Notes: a model not told the origin generated them from the sequence alone. A DNA stretch of 64,000 nt from an uncultured Cedecea sp. (GCF_947498825.1 NZ_CANMLV010000003.1:1-64000), one strand, 5' to 3'. Positions 37,299 through 46,533 are shown, numbered from the stretch's first letter. Program-made: numbers and translations.

Positions 37299-37849
37299 TT
37301 TGTAAGCCTTTTGTTTTTGTTCGTCACGGCGAAACCCCCTTAAATCGTGACAAGTTAATCGGCGGTAGTACCGATGTCCCACTGACTGATACAGGCAGAC
37401 GACAGGCCGAACTTGCACAGCCTCTGCTGGCACGTTTTCACTGGAGTGCCATTGGCGTGAGTTCATTATTGCGTGCCCAGCAAACTGCTCAACTGGCGGT
37501 TCCGGGTGGCAGTTACCTCACACTGGATGGATTACGTGAGCGTGACTGGGGAGATTTGGAAGGTTTGCCCGGGGCGGCAATTACCCCCTATGAAGAGACG
37601 CCTCCGGGAGGAGAAAGCTGGGAAGTTTTTCTCGACAGAGTGACAACGACAGTGAATACATTATTAACGGAGTTTGAATGCCCACTGATCGTTGCCCATT
37701 CTGGCGTTTTCCGCGTGCTGAACTATTATGCTTTTGGAACGCCTTACGGTAACCGTATTGGTAATGTCGATCCGATGTGGATTTTACCCGGAAAAATTCC
37801 GCAAGAGTGGCGTATTATGCCGCTGGAACAACGAGATACCCTGCGATGA
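37289..37849 (+). CDS. Histidine phosphatase family protein (phosphoglycerate mutase-like)
   Basis: 186 residues. The catalytic RHGET motif is at residues 12-16, followed by LTDTGRRQAELAQPLL, the second-arginine region SSLLRAQQTAQLA, the acid-base glutamate in LRERDWGDLEG, and the second histidine in LIVAHSGVFRVL. Members remove phosphate from sugar phosphates and similar small molecules. It overlaps the hydrolase gene by 10 bp and ends the operon, consistent with dephosphorylating the product of the preceding enzyme. Confidence 0.88.
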   Translation: MSIICKPFVFVRHGETPLNRDKLIGGSTDVPLTDTGRRQAELAQPLLARFHWSAIGVSSLLRAQQTAQLAVPGGSYLTLDGLRERDWGDLEGLPGAAITPYEETPPGGESWEVFLDRVTTTVNTLLTEFECPLIVAHSGVFRVLNYYAFGTPYGNRIGNVDPMWILPGKIPQEWRIMPLEQRDTLR

Positions 37850-37871
37850 TATTTATTATCATTGGGTAGAC

Positions 37872-37995
37872 TACACCCGTTATATCCCAGGTTGCCAGAG
37901 GCAGCCTGTATCCAGCCCACTTAATCACAGATTATCTATGCTCATCGTCGGACTGAGTTTGGCGCCTGCAGGCAACTTGAATTATTCTGAATATA
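37872..37995. repeat. Diverged ERIC-like repeat
   Basis: About 124 bp at the end of the ABC operon. The arms are diverged (TACACCCGTTATATCCCAGG and CAACTTGAATTATTCTGAATATA), but the AATCACAGATTATCTATGCTC core is recognisable. Confidence 0.8.
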
Positions 37996-38057
37996 TGTCG
38001 TTATTGCTTAGTATGATTTAAACAACCTGGTGTTATTGTCGTAAGATAAAAATACGC

Positions 38058-38360
38058 TTATTTGTATACCACATGCAAAAAAGCAATCTTCTTTTCTTTA
38101 TCAATGGAGTCAACGTACATATATCCTTTGTCATCAGGAAGAGGGTGGGGAGTCTTGATACCCATTTTATGAATGTTGTTATAATTAACTAGCTTCTCAG
38201 GATGAACCGTTTTACTACAATTGCCAGTGATTCTATTTTTTGACTGTGTTACCTCACAACCTCCTTCAACTATTTCACCACGGAAAATAATAATCCCATT
38301 TGAATGGGCTGTTCCCATGCTGAAAATGAAAGGAAAAGTAAAAAACAATATCTTACTCAT
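38058..38360 (-). CDS. Small secreted fimbrial-like protein
   Basis: 100 residues from the ATG at 38360, which has a TAAGG-like site; an ATG four codons upstream is possible. A signal peptide (KILFFTFPFIFSMGTAHS) is followed by GIIIFRGEIVEGGCEVTQ, the N-terminal strand pattern of type 1 fimbrial subunits (G-x-I-x-F-x-G-x-I-V-xx-x-C). Two cysteines could form the usual disulfide. It is shorter than a pilin and has no usher or chaperone gene nearby. The local DNA is AT-rich, unlike the neighbouring operon. Function unknown. Confidence 0.65.
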   Translation of the reverse strand: MSKILFFTFPFIFSMGTAHSNGIIIFRGEIVEGGCEVTQSKNRITGNCSKTVHPEKLVNYNNIHKMGIKTPHPLPDDKGYMYVDSIDKEKKIAFLHVVYK

Positions 38361-38372
38361 AACCTTAATCAC

Positions 38373-38997
38373 TGTTATCTCCAGTTGTTACCGTGCCATG
38401 ATCTGCAAGGTATTTATAAAAGAACGTCACTTTTACGTCATGGTTGTATCATGACCGGGACGTTAAGATCTATATGGATATTATTGTTAAGGATATAAAA
38501 TTCAGTGGGTTAGTGTATTGTTCTTTCAATTTTTGTTAAGTGAGTAAAATATCGGAAAAGCATTTATTTGGTCGCCATTTTTGGTGGGATTTAAAAATGA
38601 AAATAGTTTTTATTCGTGGGGGTGTATTTAAAAAGGTTTATATATTTTTTAATTTTAAATTCTCCGGGGAATGTATCGTGTCGAGGGTTGCATATGATAT
38701 TAGCACTGTTTAAAAAATGAACTCGCAGAGCACATTCTCAATCATCAGTGACGGATCAGACCGTTTATCAACAATAAAAAATGTCTGTATGCAGAGAAAT
38801 ATGGCTTAAACCCGTCAATAGTGCATGCAGATATATCCGGCGTATCAGTACTTTCAATGAGCATCAGTATTATGTTTGAAGTACTATCAAGCAATTGAAC
38901 GAATGCACTCAAAGTAATGTGAGTTGCCGGCAAGCAACACACTGGCAGCGTGAATTATGACGGGGATCACCGATTAATCTACTTACAGGAACAGACC
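38373..38997. other. AT-rich stretch without recognisable genes
   Basis: About 620 bp between the fimbrial-like gene and the GNAT gene. The first half is very AT-rich with poly-A/T runs and may carry the promoter of the fimbrial-like gene. No frame shows family features, and no repeat or RNA structure is apparent. Confidence 0.4.
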
Positions 38998-39444
38998 ATG
39001 GAGACATTTACCCTTGTCAGTAATGACGAAATAACCGATGTAGACTGGTTGCAACTATCAAACCTGTTAGAACTATGTGGTTTAAATAAACGCCCGCCAG
39101 AGATTTTGCAGCGAGCCTTTGAACAAAGTCAGTTTCGCTATCTGGGGTATTATCATGGTGAACTGGTTGCCACTGCCCGGGCTATCAGCGATCTCACCTA
39201 TGCTTCCTATCTGTGTGATGTCGCGGTTCATCCGTATTACCAGGGGCGTGGATGGGGTAAGTCTCTGATGGAGAAAGTGATACATGATCTTGCTCCATTG
39301 GGAAAAGTGTTCATTTATTCGGTACCGGAGAAAATGGATTTCTATCAACGCCTGGGATTTCACCCCTTGTTGACTGCAATGGTACATGTCGATGAGAAGA
39401 CGCTACCTGCCTTGATAAATGCGGGCTATATTCCGCCTGTCTAA
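38998..39444 (+). CDS. GNAT-family acetyltransferase
   Basis: 148 residues from ATG 38998 (METFTL), chosen for its AGGAACAG ribosome site; the open frame extends 16 codons upstream. The acetyl-CoA binding motif is DVAVHPYYQGRGWGKSLMEK (R/Q-x-x-G-x-G/A near residues 84-94), and YSVPEKMDFYQRLGFHPL is the usual C-terminal part. The small soluble form resembles E. coli YjgM/YpeA-type GNATs. Substrate unknown. Confidence 0.87.
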   Translation: METFTLVSNDEITDVDWLQLSNLLELCGLNKRPPEILQRAFEQSQFRYLGYYHGELVATARAISDLTYASYLCDVAVHPYYQGRGWGKSLMEKVIHDLAPLGKVFIYSVPEKMDFYQRLGFHPLLTAMVHVDEKTLPALINAGYIPPV

Positions 39445-39631
39445 AGCCTGACGGTGGCCAGTATCCTTTGTTGCAATAACGTGTTTTTTATTATCACTCA
39501 CCGATTGTCAGCCAATATAAACTGACCGGCGCTATGACGGTTCTTTGTTTGAGCTGGCTCGTAACGGCAGTTTTACCCTCTGCTTGTCGCTGTTGCTTCA
39601 TCCCACCTAAAAATTTTCCTCAGCCATTAAT

Positions 39632-39673
39632 TGTTATTTGATAACATTACCTACTGCATGTTATAACGTAACA
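39632..39673 (+). promoter_or_regulatory. Two Zur-box-like operators upstream of zinT
   Basis: TGTTAT-TTG-ATAACA at 39632-39646 is a perfect inverted repeat matching the Zur core TGTTATANTATAACA. TGTTAT-AAC-GTAACA at 39659-39673 is a second copy with one mismatch. Both lie just before the zinT start at 39699. ZinT is Zur-repressed in E. coli, so zinc-limited induction is expected. Confidence 0.7.
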
Positions 39674-39698
39674 ATTACCACTAACAGGATCGTAAAGA

Positions 39699-40334
39699 AT
39701 GAAAAAAACAGCACTTGCTCTGGGAATGTCTCTTCTGTTGTCATCGGTACAGGCATTGGCCCATGGCTCTCACGGTAAACCGCTATCGGAAGTTGAGCGT
39801 AAAGCCAGTGAAGGCATATTTGATGATAAATCCGTACAGGATCGTAAACTTTCTGACTGGGATGGCGTATGGCAGTCTGTGTACGGTTACCTGCAAGATG
39901 GCAGTTTAGATCCGGTGCTGGAGAAAAAAGCGAAAAATGGCGAGAAAAGTGTTGCTGAGTACCGTGCTTACTATGAGAAGGGCTACGCCAGTAATGTTGA
40001 TATGTTGGGTATTGAAAATAATGTGATTGAATTTCATATCGGCAAAGAAACAACTTCATGCAAATATGATTATCAAGGCTATAAAATTCTACATTACGCA
40101 TCAGGAAAGAAAGGGGTTCGTTACCTTTTCGCCTGTACGGATAAACAATCAGCCGCACCAAAGTTTGTGCAGTTTAGCGATCATATCATCGCTCCACGCC
40201 AGTCACAGCACTTCCATATTTATATGGGGAATGAGTCCCAGGACGCGCTGTTAAAAGAGATGGATAACTGGCCAACATTCTATCCTTACAACCTGACCAA
40301 AGAGCAGGTTGTTGATGAAATGCTGCACCATTAA
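39699..40334 (+). CDS. zinT: Periplasmic zinc/cadmium-binding protein ZinT
   Basis: 211 residues. A signal peptide ([20 protein letters not shown]) is followed directly by a histidine-containing stretch, [12 protein letters not shown]. The lipocalin/calycin ZinT domain includes [18 protein letters not shown] and, near the C terminus, [11 protein letters not shown], whose histidines bind metal. It scavenges zinc in the periplasm and hands it to ZnuABC under zinc limitation. Predicted to be under Zur control from the two upstream boxes. Terminates before the convergent dcuR. Confidence 0.97.
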   Translation: MKKTALALGMSLLLSSVQALAHGSHGKPLSEVERKASEGIFDDKSVQDRKLSDWDGVWQSVYGYLQDGSLDPVLEKKAKNGEKSVAEYRAYYEKGYASNVDMLGIENNVIEFHIGKETTSCKYDYQGYKILHYASGKKGVRYLFACTDKQSAAPKFVQFSDHIIAPRQSQHFHIYMGNESQDALLKEMDNWPTFYPYNLTKEQVVDEMLHH

Positions 40335-40358
40335 TCACCACTACCGCCTTCATGCGTA

Positions 40359-40388
40359 TTGTCTGAGTGTTAATTTTAACTCAGACAA
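40359..40388. terminator. Convergent hairpin between zinT and dcuR
   Basis: TTGTCTGAGT-GTTAATTTTA-ACTCAGACAA, a 10-bp perfect stem located between two convergent genes, so it can serve both. There is no long T run. Confidence 0.7.
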
Positions 40389-40403
40389 CGTTGTGACAGT
40401 CGT

Positions 40404-41123
40404 CTACTGACAGAATTGTTTCAGTAGTTCTGTATGCTCCAGCTGGAGGCGATAGCGATAGACAGGACGTCCGGTGACACCGTAGTGAATACGGGTATAA
40501 AGAATATCAACCTTATCAAGCCAGATAAGATATTTACGGCAGGATACACGTGAGATATTCACCGACACCGCTAACTCATCAGTAGAGAACTCTTCATGCT
40601 GGTGCTCGTCAATCCAGCGACAAATCGTACGTAATGTTTGTGCCGTAAGGCCTTTTGGCAGGCGAGACGCGTCGACGGCCGCGGGATAACTACCGTGCAA
40701 TAGCCTGTCGACATCAGCTTGTTGGTAATGCTTCTGACCGCCGATTAGTGCACGTTTGTCACGCCAGAGTGTAAGAGCTTCTTCAAAACGCGCAAATTGA
40801 AAGGGTTTAATCAGATAGTCGACTACACCATAGTGCAGCGACTTCTGAATTGTGTCAAAATCAGACGCAGAGGAAATCACTATCACATCAATAGATTGAT
40901 TATTCTCTCGCAACATCGGAAGCAAGGATAAACCATTATCTTGCTGCATATAGACGTCCAGTAAAATCAAGTCTATTTTTTGGTCAGGTGCGTTGATGTA
41001 TTCTTGCGCCTGCTTAAGCGTTGATGCTGAACCGCAGCAGGCAAATCCCGGGATCTGGCCGATATAAGCCCGGTTTAATTCTGCTACCATGGCGTCATCA
41101 TCAATCACTAAGACATTAATCAT
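40404..41123 (-). CDS. dcuR: Response regulator DcuR
   Basis: 239 residues, the same length as E. coli DcuR. An N-terminal CheY-like receiver begins INVLVIDDDAMVAELNRAYI and carries the phospho-acceptor aspartate in LILLDVYMQQDNG (near residue 56). The conserved lysine lies in VVDYLIKPFQ. A C-terminal helix-turn-helix of the CitB/DcuR class includes FSTDELAVSVNISRVSCRKY. Activated by DcuS to switch on C4-dicarboxylate transport and fumarate respiration genes. It overlaps dcuS by 4 bp. Confidence 0.95.
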   Translation of the reverse strand: MINVLVIDDDAMVAELNRAYIGQIPGFACCGSASTLKQAQEYINAPDQKIDLILLDVYMQQDNGLSLLPMLRENNQSIDVIVISSASDFDTIQKSLHYGVVDYLIKPFQFARFEEALTLWRDKRALIGGQKHYQQADVDRLLHGSYPAAVDASRLPKGLTAQTLRTICRWIDEHQHEEFSTDELAVSVNISRVSCRKYLIWLDKVDILYTRIHYGVTGRPVYRYRLQLEHTELLKQFCQ

Positions 41124-42736
41124 ATACTGTTCCTTTCACTGTCCCAGGGAAGTGTGAGCGTAAATTGGGTAAGATAGCCAGGCGTTGATTCCACTTGAAT
41201 ATTCCCTTGGCAGCTTTCAATTTGTTGTTTTACCAGATAGAGCCCGAGACCACGTTGCTTCCCTTTTGTGGAGAAACCTTTCTCAAAGATTAACGAGAGG
41301 CGTTCCGGTGCCATGCCCGGACCATTATCGCTGACGACGGCGGTTAACATACCGTGATGGTAATGAAGAAAGACCTCAATTTCGCCATCCTGATTGCCTT
41401 GCAAAGCATCAACTGCATTTTCCATCAGATTTCCAAGCGCGGTGATAAGAACCATGATCTGATGCTCATTGGGATTATCGGGTAGAAAGCACTCTTCATC
41501 CAGTATTAGCCGGTGGCCTGCTTCCTGTATCCGGCTGATTTTTCCGATTAAAAATCCGGCAACGATAGGTTGTCTGATCTTACTTTGCAGAGCCCCGATT
41601 TCGACTTGATAGTTATTGGCCGTCTGTAAAACGTAGGTTTCTAGTTTGTCATAGCGTTTTAGCTGTAACAGACCCAGAATAACATGCAGTTTATTCATAA
41701 ATTCATGGGAACGTTCACGCAGTGCGTCAACATAGCTCACCATGCCATTAACTTGTTGAGTAAGCTGATTAATTTCGGTCTTGTCGCGAAAAGTACAAAT
41801 TGCGCCTGTAATGCGCTGACGAGTATAAATGGGCATCACATTGCACAGGATTTGTTGTCCGGAAATAATGATTTCCCGATCTTGAATGGCGTTGCCGCTT
41901 TCCAGAACTTCATGAAGTATCGACATGACGGGCTGGGGAGCAATATTATTATTGGTGCTAAAATCCTCAGGCGAAAGCAGAACTTTACGTGCAGTCTGAT
42001 TCATCAAAGTAATATTACCTTGCTTGCCAATAGCAATAATGCCTTCTTTCACCGACTGTAACATGGCCTGGCGTTGCTCAAAGAGTGTCGAAATTTCGTA
42101 AGGTTCAAAGCCGAACAGAATACGCTTCAGGGTATAAATCAGTAACGCACATCCGATAGTGCCAACCAGTGCACTAAATAATACCCCCCAGAGCATATTC
42201 CAGCGGCTGTGGTTTATTTGTTCATCGACTTTACTCAGTGAAATCCCCACAATGACCACACCAATTTGCTGAGAATCTGCATTATAAACTGGGGTAAAAA
42301 CACGTAACGACGTGACCAGGTTACCACGGTTGATACCAACAGACTCTTTTCCTTGTAATGCCGGCTCAAGATCGTCACCAATAAAATGGTTGCCAATATG
42401 GCGTGGGTTTGGGTGTGAGTAACGAATGCCATTCATATCGGTGACCACGACAAACAGCAAATTGTTACGCTCTTTTACCTGTTCCGCGAGAGGGGCTATT
42501 ATTCTGCTCCCTTCGGGAGAAACGAGCCCCTTTTTGATTATCGGCATATCAGCCAGCGTTCTGGCAACGGCAAGGCCGATGTCTTTGACACTACTACGCG
42601 TGAGATGACTGATTTGTAAGGCGTAGAGTAAATAAACCACAAACAGCACCGAACCGATAACACCGCAGAGCATCAGGATAACGGCGGTGCTTAATTTTAG
42701 AGGAGATTTCTCTTTTGGTTTCCTGAAATCTGTCAT
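41120..42736 (-). CDS. dcuS: C4-dicarboxylate sensor histidine kinase DcuS
   Basis: 538 residues from the ATG at 42736, which has an AGGA site; the open frame extends seven codons further. TM1 is about 20-42, then a periplasmic PAS sensor with GIRYSHPNPRHIGNHF and LRVFTPV, which contain the Arg/His/Phe residues that bind fumarate in E. coli DcuS. TM2 is about 180-205, followed by a cytoplasmic PAS, the phospho-acceptor histidine in LRERSHEFMNKLHVI, and an ATPase domain with NLMENAVDAL, SDNGPGM and GLGLYLVKQQ. Pairs with DcuR. Confidence 0.95.
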   Translation of the reverse strand: MTDFRKPKEKSPLKLSTAVILMLCGVIGSVLFVVYLLYALQISHLTRSSVKDIGLAVARTLADMPIIKKGLVSPEGSRIIAPLAEQVKERNNLLFVVVTDMNGIRYSHPNPRHIGNHFIGDDLEPALQGKESVGINRGNLVTSLRVFTPVYNADSQQIGVVIVGISLSKVDEQINHSRWNMLWGVLFSALVGTIGCALLIYTLKRILFGFEPYEISTLFEQRQAMLQSVKEGIIAIGKQGNITLMNQTARKVLLSPEDFSTNNNIAPQPVMSILHEVLESGNAIQDREIIISGQQILCNVMPIYTRQRITGAICTFRDKTEINQLTQQVNGMVSYVDALRERSHEFMNKLHVILGLLQLKRYDKLETYVLQTANNYQVEIGALQSKIRQPIVAGFLIGKISRIQEAGHRLILDEECFLPDNPNEHQIMVLITALGNLMENAVDALQGNQDGEIEVFLHYHHGMLTAVVSDNGPGMAPERLSLIFEKGFSTKGKQRGLGLYLVKQQIESCQGNIQVESTPGYLTQFTLTLPWDSERNSI

Positions 42737-42896
42737 GGATATCCTGGGGCAAAACAAAAACGCATTATCACCTAAGTACTTTTTCGATTAAAGCGACATC
42801 CTTATTTGTCCTGAACCCTTCTGCTTAACCCCAGCTTGCCACGCTTTGCTGCAAGTGTTAAAAGGTGCGCTTTATATAAAAAAAAGGAGAAGGGCG

Positions 42897-44270
42897 TTGA
42901 AAAATACGTCAAGTCCATCGGACGAACTTACTGTATCAGATGCCCCTATACTCAAGCGTGGCTTACAGAATCGCCATATACAACTTATTGCATTGGGTGG
43001 CGCCATTGGCACGGGATTATTTCTCGGAATTGGTCCGGCAATACAAATGGCAGGACCGGCAGTTATTTTGGGGTACGGCATTGCGGGTATTATCGCTTTC
43101 CTGATTATGCGCCAGCTCGGTGAAATGGTGGTTGAAGAGCCGGTTTCAGGTTCATTTGCCCATTTTGCCTACAAATACTGGGGCCCCTTTGCAGGATTTC
43201 TTTCCGGCTGGAACTATTGGGTGATGTTTGTGCTGGTTGGTATGGCAGAACTGACTGCCGGCGGCATTTATATGCAGTATTGGTTTCCGGACATTCCGAC
43301 ATGGTGTTGGGTAGCGCTCTTTTTCATTATTATTAATGCCGCCAATTTGGTCAATGTACGCCTGTATGGTGAAATGGAGTTTTGGTTTGCGATAATCAAA
43401 GTGTTGGCTATCATCGGCATGATTGGCTTCGGGATCTGGTTGCTCACTTCGGGCCAGGGCGGTGAGCGTACTGGTGTGGCTAACCTCTGGCAATATGGTG
43501 GCTTTTTTGCGACCGGTTGGCAGGGACTCATACTGTCACTGGCGGTAATCATGTTCTCTTTCGGTGGGCTGGAACTGATTGGTATTACCGCCGCTGAAGC
43601 GCGCTCGCCAGAAACCACTATTCCTAAAGCAGTAAACCAAGTTGTATACCGTATCTTATTGTTTTATATCGGCTCTCTGGTGGTGTTACTGTCACTTTAT
43701 CCGTGGTTAGAGATTAAGTCGAACAGCAGTCCATTTGTTATGATCTTCCATGAAATGGACAGTAATCTTGTCGCATCTTCGCTGAATTTTGTCATTCTGG
43801 TAGCTTCACTGTCGGTATATAACAGTGGTGTTTATTCCAATAGCCGTATGCTTTTTGGGCTATCGGTACAGGGCAATGCGCCAAAATTTCTTGCGGCGGT
43901 TAACCGCCGTGGAGTACCGGTACGTTCATTGTTCCTGTCAGCCGCGATAACCTCATTAGTCGTGCTGCTTAACTACTTGCTCCCTCATTCGGCATTCGGA
44001 TTGTTAATGGCATTAGTGGTCGCCACCCTGTTGCTTAACTGGATAATGATCTCTTTGGCCCACCTGAAGTTTCGCAAAGCGATGCGCCTTCAGGGTAAAG
44101 AGACTGGCTTTAAAGCCTTGTTGTATCCTTTTGGTAACTATCTGTGTATTGCCTTTATGGTCATGATCCTTGGCCTGATGTGTACAATGGATGAGATGCG
44201 TATATCTGCGATGTTACTGCCAGTGTGGATAGTCTTTTTATACGGTGCGTTTAAACTGTTTCGCCGTTAA
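42897..44270 (+). CDS. pheP: Phenylalanine-specific permease PheP
   Basis: 457 residues from a TTG start with an AAGGAGAAGG site seven bases before; this start reproduces the length and N terminus of E. coli PheP, while the longest open frame begins 17 codons earlier. Twelve transmembrane helices of the amino acid-polyamine-organocation (APC) superfamily, with the consensus IQLIALGGAIGTGLFLGIGP in helix 1 and SFAHFAYKYWGPFAGFLSGW in helix 3. A proton symporter for phenylalanine in the inner membrane. It is divergent from dcuS. Confidence 0.95.
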   Translation: MKNTSSPSDELTVSDAPILKRGLQNRHIQLIALGGAIGTGLFLGIGPAIQMAGPAVILGYGIAGIIAFLIMRQLGEMVVEEPVSGSFAHFAYKYWGPFAGFLSGWNYWVMFVLVGMAELTAGGIYMQYWFPDIPTWCWVALFFIIINAANLVNVRLYGEMEFWFAIIKVLAIIGMIGFGIWLLTSGQGGERTGVANLWQYGGFFATGWQGLILSLAVIMFSFGGLELIGITAAEARSPETTIPKAVNQVVYRILLFYIGSLVVLLSLYPWLEIKSNSSPFVMIFHEMDSNLVASSLNFVILVASLSVYNSGVYSNSRMLFGLSVQGNAPKFLAAVNRRGVPVRSLFLSAAITSLVVLLNYLLPHSAFGLLMALVVATLLLNWIMISLAHLKFRKAMRLQGKETGFKALLYPFGNYLCIAFMVMILGLMCTMDEMRISAMLLPVWIVFLYGAFKLFRR

Positions 44271-44381
44271 GCTGATTTACTGGCGTGTTCACTGGATTAA
44301 ATCTCCATCGTATCCGGTGAGCATGCCGCGTTGATGATTTGATTCTGTCGAGGGTGGCAGCTGTATTAAAAGGAGGAAGAA

Positions 44382-45293
44382 ATGATGAGTGGAAGCCGGA
44401 AAGGAATGTTGTATGTATTACTTTCTGCCGTAATGTGGGGCAGTTCTGGTGTCTGTGCTCAATATATTATGGAAACCAGTCACATCTCTTCCTCTTCACT
44501 GACGATGTTACGCTTGTTATTTTCCGGCTTGATTATACTGACGTTATCGCTGACTCATGGTGACAACATTTTTGCCGTTTTTAAACAACGTGAAACGGTT
44601 ATCTCATTGTTACTCTTCACCCTTTTTGGGGGAATGGCCGTTCAGCTGACCTTTTTGCTGACGATTGAAAAATCAAACGCAGCAACGGCAACGGTATTGC
44701 AGTTTCTCTCGCCGACAATCATTGTTGCCTGGTATGCACTGGTAAAAAAGAAACGTACGGGAAAATTAGTCTTTGCGGCGATTGGCACTTCGCTGTTAGG
44801 GACGTTCTTGTTAGTGACACACGGTAACCCGCTTTCGCTGAGCATTTCTGGTAGCGCGCTATTCTGGGGAATTATGTCGGCATTTGCTGCTGCATTTTAT
44901 ACCACCTATCCTTCGAAACTGATTGGCTGTTTCGGTACGTTACCTGTCGTTGGCTGGAGCATGCTACTGGGTGGCATAATGCTGGCGCCTTTTTATGCAA
45001 CACAGACAGGCAGTTTTACCGCCAGTGGAACCACATTAGTAGCATTTTTCTATTTGATAGTGGTCGGTACAGCGATGACGTTCAGTCTCTATCTGACAGG
45101 AGCACAGATGATAGGCGGGCAGAAAGCCAGTATCCTCAGTTGTGCTGAACCCTTAAGCAGCGCGCTGTTGTCCGTTTTGTTGCTGGGGATTACGTTTACC
45201 TTACCGGACTGGCTGGGGTCATTCTTTATTATCTCTTCAGTACTGTTAATCGCTCTGGATTCCAGGGGCCGGCTACACAGTCAACAGCACTAA
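44382..45293 (+). CDS. yicL: EamA-family transporter YicL
   Basis: 303 residues and ten predicted transmembrane helices: two EamA domains of the drug/metabolite transporter superfamily. The sequence [20 protein letters not shown] and [20 protein letters not shown], and [20 protein letters not shown] in the second half, align with E. coli YicL. It has an AGGAGGAAG ribosome site. The transported metabolite is not established. It follows pheP by 111 bp and may be a separate unit. Confidence 0.9.
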   Translation: MMSGSRKGMLYVLLSAVMWGSSGVCAQYIMETSHISSSSLTMLRLLFSGLIILTLSLTHGDNIFAVFKQRETVISLLLFTLFGGMAVQLTFLLTIEKSNAATATVLQFLSPTIIVAWYALVKKKRTGKLVFAAIGTSLLGTFLLVTHGNPLSLSISGSALFWGIMSAFAAAFYTTYPSKLIGCFGTLPVVGWSMLLGGIMLAPFYATQTGSFTASGTTLVAFFYLIVVGTAMTFSLYLTGAQMIGGQKASILSCAEPLSSALLSVLLLGITFTLPDWLGSFFIISSVLLIALDSRGRLHSQQH

Positions 45294-45347
45294 TTTTTTA
45301 AATTATTTCTGCTGATTCCAGGGATTATTTTACGGTTAGAATAGAAT

Positions 45348-45378
45348 ATACCTGCCATACTTTAGGTTGCCTGAACGT
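45348..45378. repeat. Solitary left arm of an ERIC-like repeat
   Basis: TATACCTGCCATACTTTAGG resembles the left arm of the full elements. The rest of the roughly 130 bp upstream of the diguanylate cyclase gene lacks the core and right arm, so it is a decayed or partial copy. Confidence 0.5.
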
Positions 45379-45510
45379 GATACATATTTAGCTAACTGAG
45401 CGACATTGTTTATCGGTTAGCTGAACCTTTATTCGACAAGCAGCGCGATTTATCTATGACAGGGCAACATATTACATTCAGACAAGTGTTCCTCATAAAG
45501 GTATCTTATC

Positions 45511-46533
45511 GTGGCAATTGATAATCTGATTGAGCGTATTTCAACGGTTTTAGACGCAGAATATTCTCTTGAGGGTCTGGTGCGGCATTTACTGGAGATG
45601 CTTGAGCTGGTCACTAATATGGAATCTACCTATCTGACGCGTATTGAACCTGACGGTAGTGTGCAACATGTACTTTTTGCTCGTAATACCAAGAGTATGC
45701 AAATTCCTGAGGGACTTTCTGTTCCGTGGGGCGACACGCTGTGTAAACGCGCACTGGATGAAAAACGACGTTATACCTGCGATGTAGCAACCCTGTGGGG
45801 CGACTCAGAGGCAGCTAAAGTCTTAGGTATTATGACCTATGCCAGTACTCCGGTTATCCTTTCTGATGGCTCACTCTTTGGGACGCTGTGTGCAGCCAGT
45901 TCGTCAAAGCGTCCTTTGAACGGGCAGAGTGAACAAGTCTTGCAACTCTTTTCACAGTTGATAGCCCAACAGATCCAAAGCGAACAGCTGTTAGCGGAGC
46001 TTAAAGCGGCTAACCGGGCCTTAACCACCGCCAGCTATACTGATGAACTGACGGGCCTGGCAAATCGTCGCGCAATTTTTGAAAAGTTAGAGGGCTTGTT
46101 TGTCAATGCGCGAGACGAGTCACGCTATATCTTACTGGTTTTTGCTGACTTGGATGGATTCAAAGCGATTAATGATATTTACGGGCACGAAGCGGGAGAT
46201 GAGTTTCTTTGTGCGATTGCCCGACGTTTACAAGAGCATATGCGTAGCGGGGAGTTACTGGGGCGAATGGGCGGCGATGAGTTTGTTATTGCAGGACCGG
46301 GGCCGGAAGAAAACGAAGCCGCCATAAAAGCCGCTGAGGCTTTGCGTGCCAGACTGGCAACTTTATTGGCGGGGACTTATCAGCTTTCTTCCTGTGTCAT
46401 TGATTACGTCGGGCCGAGTATCGGTGCTATTGCTGTGAATCCCGCTTTTGATACGCCTGATAGCGCATTACGTGAAGCGGATGTCGTTATGTACATCGAT
46501 AAAAAACGCCGAAAAAGTGCACTGACCCGATAA
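45511..46533 (+). CDS. dgcP: GAF-GGDEF diguanylate cyclase (DgcP/YeaP-like)
   Basis: 340 residues from GTG. An N-terminal GAF domain (about 20-165, with GLSVPWGDTLCKRAL and GSLFGTLCAASS) is followed by a GGDEF domain (about 180-335). The active-site GGDEF is intact at residues 254-258, so synthesis of cyclic-di-GMP from GTP is expected. The inhibitory site five residues before it reads RSGE rather than RxxD, so product inhibition may be weak. Length and domain order match E. coli DgcP, which in that species is at another locus. Confidence 0.92.
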   Translation: MAIDNLIERISTVLDAEYSLEGLVRHLLEMLELVTNMESTYLTRIEPDGSVQHVLFARNTKSMQIPEGLSVPWGDTLCKRALDEKRRYTCDVATLWGDSEAAKVLGIMTYASTPVILSDGSLFGTLCAASSSKRPLNGQSEQVLQLFSQLIAQQIQSEQLLAELKAANRALTTASYTDELTGLANRRAIFEKLEGLFVNARDESRYILLVFADLDGFKAINDIYGHEAGDEFLCAIARRLQEHMRSGELLGRMGGDEFVIAGPGPEENEAAIKAAEALRARLATLLAGTYQLSSCVIDYVGPSIGAIAVNPAFDTPDSALREADVVMYIDKKRRKSALTR

